Shown piece after piece: positions 6,445 through 10,682 of a DNA stretch of 10,682 nt (positions are counted from its first letter, which is position 1; each line of letters begins with the position of its first letter). The DNA is taken from assembly GCA_023380955.1 (NCBI GenBank), contig JAMCTB010000187.1, positions 4,663 through 15,344 of the forward strand, read 5' to 3'. Under the pieces are notes generated by a model. That model worked only from the letters and a program-made list of their open reading frames with translations, did no database searches and was not told the DNA's origin. This DNA comes from Chloroflexota bacterium (GTDB lineage: Bacteria; Chloroflexota; UBA6077). The translations under genes were made by a program, and so were the position numbers.

Positions 6445-7703
6445 GCTACCTCCTCCGGATGAGCGATCCGACCCATGATCGCGGAGGCTGCCGCCACCCC
6501 AGGGCTGGCCAGGTACACCTCCGACTCCGGATGCCCCATCCGGCCCCGGAAGTTCCGGTTGCTGGTGCTGACACACCGCTCGCCCGCCGCCAGCACCCCC
6601 ATGTGGCCACCCATGCAGGGCCCGCAGGTGGAAGTGCTCACCGAGCAGCCTGCCTCCATCAGCACGTCGATGATCCCCTCCTGGAGGGCCTGCCGGTAGA
6701 TGGTGGGGGTGGCCGGGATCACCATGCAGCGAACGTCCGGGTGAACCTTCTTCCCCCTCATGAGGCCGGCGGCGATGCGGAGATCCGAGAGCCAGCCATT
6801 GGTGCAGGCGCCGATGAAAGCCTGATCGATGGTGGTCCCGGACACCTCTCGGACCGGCTTGACGTTGGAGGGCAGGAAGGGAGCCGCCACCACCGGCTCC
6901 AGGCCGCTCAGATCCACCTCTACCGTGTCCAGATACCGGGCGCCGGGGTCCGCCTCGTGGACGGTGTAGGGACGCTGGAACCGGCCAGCCAGGAACTCCC
7001 GGGTCCGACCGTCGACGGGGAACAGCCCGACCTTGCCCTGGGCCTCGGTGGTCATGTTGGCCATGGTGAAGCGGTCCTCCATGGTCAGATCGGCCACCCC
7101 ATCGCCATGGTACTCCATGGAGAGGTAGTTGGCCCCCTCCACCCCGATGCGGCCGATGATGTGGAGGATCACGTCCTTGCCGACCACCCAGGGCGCCCGG
7201 CGACCCTTCAGCACTACCTTCAGGGTGTGGGGCACCTTCATCCACACCTCACCGGTGGCCCACGATACCCCCATGTCGGTGTGCCCAACCCCACAGGAAA
7301 AGGTGCCGACGGCCCCATAGGTGCAGGTGTGGGAATCGGCGCCGATCACCACCTCGCCCGGCCCCACCAGCCCTTGCTCGGGCAGCAGGGCGTGCTCGAT
7401 CCCCGCCGGGCCACCCTCGAAGAAGTGCTTGATCCCCTGGGCCCGGGCGAACTCCCGCGAAGCCTTGGCGTTGGTGGCGGCCGCGATGTCCTTGGCAGGA
7501 CAGAAGTGGTCCATCACCAGGACCACCCGGTCGGCATCCCACACACGCTCGACCCCCAGCCGCTGGAACTCCTCGATGGCCGGAGGAGCAGTGATGTCGT
7601 TAGCCATGGCCACGTCGACCTGCACGTTCAGCAGGTCGCCGGCCTCTACTTCCCTTCGCCTGCCGTGGGCGGCAAGGATCTTCTCCGCAACGGTTTGAGG
7701 CAT
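6441..7703 (-). CDS. leuC: 3-isopropylmalate dehydratase large subunit
   Basis: LeuC is the 4Fe-4S catalytic subunit of isopropylmalate isomerase. At 420 aa it belongs to the shorter LeuC/HacA-like family, matching the short LeuD. The iron-sulfur cysteines are Cys300 in IGACTNGWLSDL and Cys360/Cys363 in STCGPCMGGHMG. Other family landmarks are DHFCPA (65-70), GADSHTCTYGAVGTF (121-135), GHTDMG (140-145), ANYLSMEYHG (191-200) and the C-terminal YLASPGVAAASAIMGRI. The start at 7703 follows GGAGGT with a 5-base spacer; the frame is open for another 36 codons upstream, but these are Arg/Ser-rich and lie in palindromic intergenic DNA. The stop overlaps leuD by ATGA. It is separated from leuA by 156 bp of hairpin-rich sequence, so it could be transcribed independently of leuA. 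Confidence 0.96.
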   Translation of the reverse strand: MPQTVAEKILAAHGRRREVEAGDLLNVQVDVAMANDITAPPAIEEFQRLGVERVWDADRVVLVMDHFCPAKDIAAATNAKASREFARAQGIKHFFEGGPAGIEHALLPEQGLVGPGEVVIGADSHTCTYGAVGTFSCGVGHTDMGVSWATGEVWMKVPHTLKVVLKGRRAPWVVGKDVILHIIGRIGVEGANYLSMEYHGDGVADLTMEDRFTMANMTTEAQGKVGLFPVDGRTREFLAGRFQRPYTVHEADPGARYLDTVEVDLSGLEPVVAAPFLPSNVKPVREVSGTTIDQAFIGACTNGWLSDLRIAAGLMRGKKVHPDVRCMVIPATPTIYRQALQEGIIDVLMEAGCSVSTSTCGPCMGGHMGVLAAGERCVSTSNRNFRGRMGHPESEVYLASPGVAAASAIMGRIAHPEEVA

Positions 7704-7721
7704 GTTACCTCCACTTGGAGT

Positions 7722-7739
7722 GCGGTGGCTTGCCACCGC
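7722..7739 (-). repeat. Palindrome just upstream of the leuC ribosome site
   Basis: GCGGTGGC (7722-7729) is perfectly complementary to GCCACCGC (7732-7739), with two bases between the arms. In practice this is a 6-bp GC-rich stem with a 6-nt loop. In the transcript it falls a few bases before the leuC Shine-Dalgarno sequence. It may influence translation or transcript stability, or may simply be a dispersed repeat. Confidence 0.5.
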
Positions 7740-7773
7740 TTTGGATCGCCGCGGCTCGATGCGGCAACGGCCA

Positions 7774-7800
7774 GTGGCGGTAGGACGAGACCCACGCCAC
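7774..7800 (-). repeat. Short inverted repeat in the leuA-leuC gap
   Basis: GTGGCG (7774-7779) pairs with CGCCAC (7795-7800) across a 15-nt loop. It is only 6 bp and is weaker than its neighbours. It is notable mainly because it is the middle of three consecutive hairpin-forming elements in a 156-bp gap. Confidence 0.3.
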
Positions 7801-7823
7801 CACCGTGACATCGCCCGCCGGGC

Positions 7824-7844
7824 GGCGGGGCACAGGGCCCCGCC
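7824..7844 (-). repeat. Hairpin after the leuA stop codon (possible terminator)
   Basis: GGCGGGGC (7824-7831) is perfectly complementary to GCCCCGCC (7837-7844), with a 5-nt loop. It begins 15 bases after the leuA stop in the direction of transcription. No T-run follows on the minus strand, so complete termination is unlikely. It may reduce read-through from leuA into leuC or protect the leuA 3' end. Confidence 0.5.
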
Positions 7845-7859
7845 CTTATGTATTGTACC

Positions 7860-9506
7860 TTAAGACTGCTGCCACAACCCGCTGCCCACCGGGGCAGTGC
7901 CCCCGAAGGCCGCCCGAGAGGACTTCCGCCGCGGGCGCTCCACCGGCTTCTCGGCCACGACCTCGGCCTGGCCGGCCATCCCCACGGCCACGACCGGCCG
8001 GTTGGCCATCACCTTGTTCAGCGCCGTCACGTAGGCTTTCACCGAAGCCACCACGATGTCCGTGTCCGCCCCGTGGCCCACGAAGCTCTTCCCATCGTCC
8101 TGGATCCGCAGCGTCACCTCGCCCAGGGCGTCGATGCCGCCGGTCACACCGTGGACGGTGTACTCCATCAGCCTGACCGGCACCCGGGAGATCTTGTCCA
8201 CGGCCTTGTAGGCCGCGTCGACGGGCCCGGTCCCCATGGCGACGGCCCGCTCGATGGTGCCATCGGGCTTCACCAGCTCCGCCGTCGCGGTCGGAACCAG
8301 ACCGGTGCCGCAGGAAACCTGGATCAGCTGGATCTTGAAGAACTCCGGCACCGGCCGGATCTCGTCCGCCACGATCGCTTCCAGGTCCCGGTCGGAGACC
8401 TCCTTCTTCTTGTCGGCGATCTCCTTGAAGCGGGCGAAGGCCTTGTTCAGCTCTTCGGTGGAGAGCTTGTAGCCCAGCTCCTCCAGCCGGACTCGGAGGG
8501 CATGGCGGCCCGAGTGCTTGCCCATCACCAGGGAGCTCTTGGCCAGACCGATCGACCGGGCATCCATGATCTCGTAGGTGGAGCGCTCCTTGAGCACCCC
8601 GTCCTGGTGAATGCCCGACTCGTGGGCGAAGGCGTTGCCGCCCACGATCGCCTTGTTGGGCTGGACGGGAATGCCGGTGTAGCTGCTCACCATCCGGCTG
8701 GTCTTGTAGATCTGGGTGGTGTTGATGCCCGTGGTGGCCCGGTACAGGTCCTTGCGGGTGTGGAGGGCCATCACCACTTCCTCCAGGGAGGCGTTGCCCG
8801 CCCTCTCGCCGATGCCGTTGACGGTGCACTCCACCTGTCGGGCTCCGGCCACCACGGCGGCGAGGCTGTTGGCCGTGGAAAGCCCCAGGTCGTTGTGGCA
8901 GTGGACCGATATGATCGCCTGGTGGATGTTGGGGACGTTCTCCTGGATGCCCCGGATCAGCCCGGCGAACTCGCCCGGCAGGGCGTAGCCCACGGTGTCG
9001 GGGACGTTCACGGTGGTGGCGCCGGCCCCGATGGCCACCGCCAGCGCCCTGTAGACAAACTCGGGATCGGTGCGGCTGGCATCCATGGGGGAGAACTCCA
9101 CGTCCATGCAGTAGCCTTTGGCTCTCCTGACCATGGCGTCTATGGTCTCCAGCGCCTCATCCCGGCTCTTTCGGAACTGGTGCACCAGGTGGATGTCGGA
9201 GGTGGACATGAAGGTGTGGATGCGAGGTGTCTCCGCCTCCCGGATCGCCTCCCACGCCCTGTCGATGTCCTCGGGTACCGCCCGCGCGAGGCCACAGACC
9301 ACGACCCCCTTAAGATCCCGAGCGATCCTTCGGACGGCCTCGAAGTCGTCCGGCGAGGCGATGGGGAAGCCGGCCTCGATGATGTCCACCCCCAACCAGA
9401 CCAGTTGCCTGGCGATCTCCAGCTTCTCGTCCGAGGTCAGGGAAGCCCCAGGCGATTGCTCCCCGTCCCGCAGGGTCGTGTCGAAGATGTATACCCGATC
9501 CTCCAT
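7860..9506 (-). CDS. leuA: 2-isopropylmalate synthase
   Basis: LeuA condenses acetyl-CoA with 2-oxoisovalerate to 2-isopropylmalate, the committed and normally leucine-inhibited step. The protein is 548 aa. The catalytic TIM barrel (about 4-275) shows [12 protein letters not shown] with Arg13/Asp14 and metal-binding His202/His204 in [16 protein letters not shown], followed by NGIGERAGN (230-238). The linker region carries [12 protein letters not shown] (295-306), typical of LeuA. Residues about 390-505 form the LeuA regulatory domain that binds leucine, including [16 protein letters not shown]. About 40 further residues (508-548), basic and low in complexity, extend past that domain and are not typical. 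The ATG at 9506 is chosen because GGGAGG precedes it by 7 bases; the 18 extra upstream codons lie within a perfect hairpin. It is 60 bp downstream of ilvC and probably co-transcribed with it. Confidence 0.96.
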   Translation of the reverse strand: MEDRVYIFDTTLRDGEQSPGASLTSDEKLEIARQLVWLGVDIIEAGFPIASPDDFEAVRRIARDLKGVVVCGLARAVPEDIDRAWEAIREAETPRIHTFMSTSDIHLVHQFRKSRDEALETIDAMVRRAKGYCMDVEFSPMDASRTDPEFVYRALAVAIGAGATTVNVPDTVGYALPGEFAGLIRGIQENVPNIHQAIISVHCHNDLGLSTANSLAAVVAGARQVECTVNGIGERAGNASLEEVVMALHTRKDLYRATTGINTTQIYKTSRMVSSYTGIPVQPNKAIVGGNAFAHESGIHQDGVLKERSTYEIMDARSIGLAKSSLVMGKHSGRHALRVRLEELGYKLSTEELNKAFARFKEIADKKKEVSDRDLEAIVADEIRPVPEFFKIQLIQVSCGTGLVPTATAELVKPDGTIERAVAMGTGPVDAAYKAVDKISRVPVRLMEYTVHGVTGGIDALGEVTLRIQDDGKSFVGHGADTDIVVASVKAYVTALNKVMANRPVVAVGMAGQAEVVAEKPVERPRRKSSRAAFGGTAPVGSGLWQQS

Positions 9507-9519
9507 GTCTCTGCCTCCC

Positions 9520-9558
9520 GAATTGTATTGGCGGCGCGCAGCGCCGCCAATACAATTC
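9520..9558 (-). repeat. Perfect 18-bp hairpin in the ilvC-leuA gap, abutting the leuA Shine-Dalgarno
   Basis: The 18 bases at 9520-9537 are exactly complementary to 9541-9558, with only GCA between them. The arms end in a GGCGGCGC/GCGCCGCC core flanked by AT-rich outer parts. The structure fills most of the 60-bp gap. It starts 2 bases after the third ilvC stop codon and ends directly against the leuA GGGAGG (9519-9514). In RNA it would be the most stable element of the window. It could protect or process the mRNA, or modulate ribosome loading on leuA. Confidence 0.75.
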
Positions 9559-9566
9559 AACTACTA

Positions 9567-10565
9567 CTACTTCTTGTTCAACCAGGTCATCATGGAGCGC
9601 AGCTCCTTGCCTACTACCTCGACGGGATGCTGGGTCTCCCTGCGCCGCATGGCCAGGAAGTTTGCCCGGCCGCCGGCGTTGTTCTCCTGGATCCACATGC
9701 TGGCCCAGGTGCCGTCCTGGACCTCCTTCAGGATCTTCCGCATGGACTCCCGAACGTGCTCGTCGATCACCTTGGGGCCAGCCGTGTAGTCGCCCATCTC
9801 GGCGGTGTCGCTGACCGGGTAGCGCATCAGGCTGAAACCGCCCCGATAGATCAGGTCCACGATCAGCTTCAGCTCGTGCAGACACTCGAAGTAGGCCGAT
9901 TCCGGCGCGTAGCCGGCCTCGATCAGCGTGTCGAAGCCCGCCTTGATCAACTCCGTGACACCACCACACAGCACCGCCTGCTCGCCGAAGAGATCGGTCT
10001 CCGTCTCCTCCCGGAAGGTGGTCTCCAACACACCGGCTCGAGTGGAGCCGATCCCCTTGGCGTAGGCCAGGGCGTTCTGATAGGCCTTGCCGCTGGCATC
10101 CTGTTGGACGGCGATGAGGGCAGGCACGCCAGCACCCTGGGTGTACACCTCCCGCATCATGTGGCCGGGGGCCTTGGGAGCGATCATGCTGACGTCTACG
10201 AAGTCGGGTGGGATGATCTGGTTGAAATGAATGTTGAAGCCGTGGGCAAACATCAGGGTGTTGCCCGGCTTGAGGTGAGGACGGATGGACTCCTGGTACA
10301 GCTTCGCCTGGGTCTGGTCGGGCACAACGATCATAATAGTGTCGGCGGCCTCGGCGGCCTGGGCCACGGCCATCACCTTCAGCCCCTCGGCCTCGGCCTT
10401 GGCCCAGGAGGGGCTGCCCTCATAGAGGCCAACCACCACGTTGCACCCGCTCTCCTTGAGGTTCAGCGCATGCGCGTGGCCCTGGCTGCCGTAGCCCATC
10501 ACCGCGATGGTTTTCCGCGCCAGCAAACCCAAGTCCGCGTCGGAGTCGTAATAGATCTTTGGCAT
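9567..10565 (-). CDS. ilvC: Ketol-acid reductoisomerase, class I
   Basis: IlvC converts 2-acetolactate and 2-aceto-2-hydroxybutyrate to the dihydroxy-acids of valine and isoleucine synthesis, using NAD(P)H and Mg2+. At 332 aa it is the short class I form. The Rossmann domain starts with [14 protein letters not shown] (23-36). Catalytic and metal residues are visible: His108 in AHGF, Lys131 in PKAPGH, Asp191/Glu195 in DLFGEQ, Glu227/Glu231 in ECLHE and Ser252 in SDTAEMGDY. The cofactor-specificity loop reads GLYEGSPSW (46-54), with Tyr48-Glu49 where NADPH enzymes often have an Arg. GGAGGAG lies about 10 bases before the ATG. The reading frame ends in three consecutive TAG codons. It is the first gene of the minus-strand cluster seen here; ilvB/ilvN commonly precede it in other genomes and may lie off the right edge. 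Confidence 0.97.
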   Translation of the reverse strand: MPKIYYDSDADLGLLARKTIAVMGYGSQGHAHALNLKESGCNVVVGLYEGSPSWAKAEAEGLKVMAVAQAAEAADTIMIVVPDQTQAKLYQESIRPHLKPGNTLMFAHGFNIHFNQIIPPDFVDVSMIAPKAPGHMMREVYTQGAGVPALIAVQQDASGKAYQNALAYAKGIGSTRAGVLETTFREETETDLFGEQAVLCGGVTELIKAGFDTLIEAGYAPESAYFECLHELKLIVDLIYRGGFSLMRYPVSDTAEMGDYTAGPKVIDEHVRESMRKILKEVQDGTWASMWIQENNAGGRANFLAMRRRETQHPVEVVGKELRSMMTWLNKK

Positions 10566-10682
10566 TCCCTGCTTTCTCCTCCTGTCTTGCTATCAGCTAT
10601 CAGCCCCTGGATCCTTGTTAGCCCGGCCCTTCAGGGCCGCGAGGAGGTCCATTCCCTGGGGACACCCCAGGCCCCCGCCATA
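10566..10682 (-). other. ilvC upstream region with two hairpins and a short direct repeat
   Basis: These 117 bases precede ilvC and run off the window. A 7-bp palindrome, CCTGGGG/CCCCAGG (10655-10671, 3-nt loop), and a 6-bp one, CGGCCC/GGGCCG (10624-10639, 4-nt loop), lie in tandem. A GCTATCA direct repeat (10589-10604, two copies plus two bases) sits just upstream of the ribosome site. A minus-strand frame stays open from the edge to a TGA at 10595-10593, but its 29 codons show no recognisable protein. No clear promoter or T-box is visible. The region may be the end of an upstream ilv gene's 3' spacer. Confidence 0.45.

Noticed and set aside
6459..7808. Plus-strand open frame of 449 codons antisense to leuC
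   Set aside because: It is rich in His, Pro and Gly with no recognisable fold, and it exactly shadows an intact leuC.
10593..10652. Small frame MDLLAALKGRANKDPGADS as an ilvC leader peptide
   Set aside because: It has only two adjacent Leu codons and no run of Ile, Val or Leu codons, and no clear ribosome site. The frame is also open to the window edge, so its start is arbitrary.
10600..10665. T-box riboswitch ahead of ilvC
   Set aside because: A CTCGCGG stretch superficially recalls the T-box consensus, but the conserved GGTGGNACCGCG core and a T-run terminator are absent.

Overview
The window is GC-rich bacterial chromosome. It carries most of a branched-chain amino acid (isoleucine/valine/leucine) biosynthesis cluster, interrupted by a three-gene two-component signalling cassette on the opposite strand. 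Almost every gene end and start is flanked by a short perfect palindrome. That habit, the class I IlvC, the short (420 + 164 aa) LeuC/LeuD pair and the soluble multi-PAS kinases suggest a Chloroflexota-like bacterium or a similar GC-rich environmental lineage. This lineage call is inference: no rRNA or other phylogenetic marker is present.

Layout from left to right. Positions 1-93 (+) hold the last codons of an unidentified gene that converges on leuB. leuB occupies 130-1206 (-). A 422-bp divergent non-coding region (1207-1628) contains a 34-bp inverted repeat whose two arms each carry an outward-facing -35-like element. The signalling cassette runs on the plus strand: a REC-histidine kinase (1629-2816), a MEDS-PAS-PAS-PAS-histidine kinase (2913-5366) and a stand-alone Rcp1-type response regulator (5415-5861). 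A palindrome at 5892-5936 separates it from the convergent leu genes. On the minus strand, in transcription order from the right edge, come ilvC (10565-9567), leuA (9506-7860), leuC (7703-6441) and leuD (6444-5950). leuC and leuD overlap by an ATGA.

IlvC makes the dihydroxy-acid intermediates of valine and isoleucine. LeuA condenses the valine precursor 2-oxoisovalerate with acetyl-CoA. LeuC/LeuD isomerise 2-isopropylmalate, and LeuB oxidises 3-isopropylmalate to the leucine keto-acid. ilvB/ilvN, ilvD and the transaminase are not in the window; ilvB/N may lie beyond the right edge. leuB is on the same strand as the other leu genes but cut off from them by the signalling cassette, so it should need its own promoter.

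The signalling cassette has two soluble kinases and two receiver domains but no DNA-binding or enzymatic output domain, so its endpoint lies elsewhere. The most testable oddities are the cofactor pockets of the two oxidoreductases. LeuB has Thr where the NAD-specifying Asp normally sits, and IlvC has Tyr-Glu where NADPH enzymes usually carry Arg. I see no mobile element, CRISPR array, tRNA/rRNA or defence system, and no clear case for a wholly new system. The window is mostly orthodox metabolism with unusual regulatory architecture.
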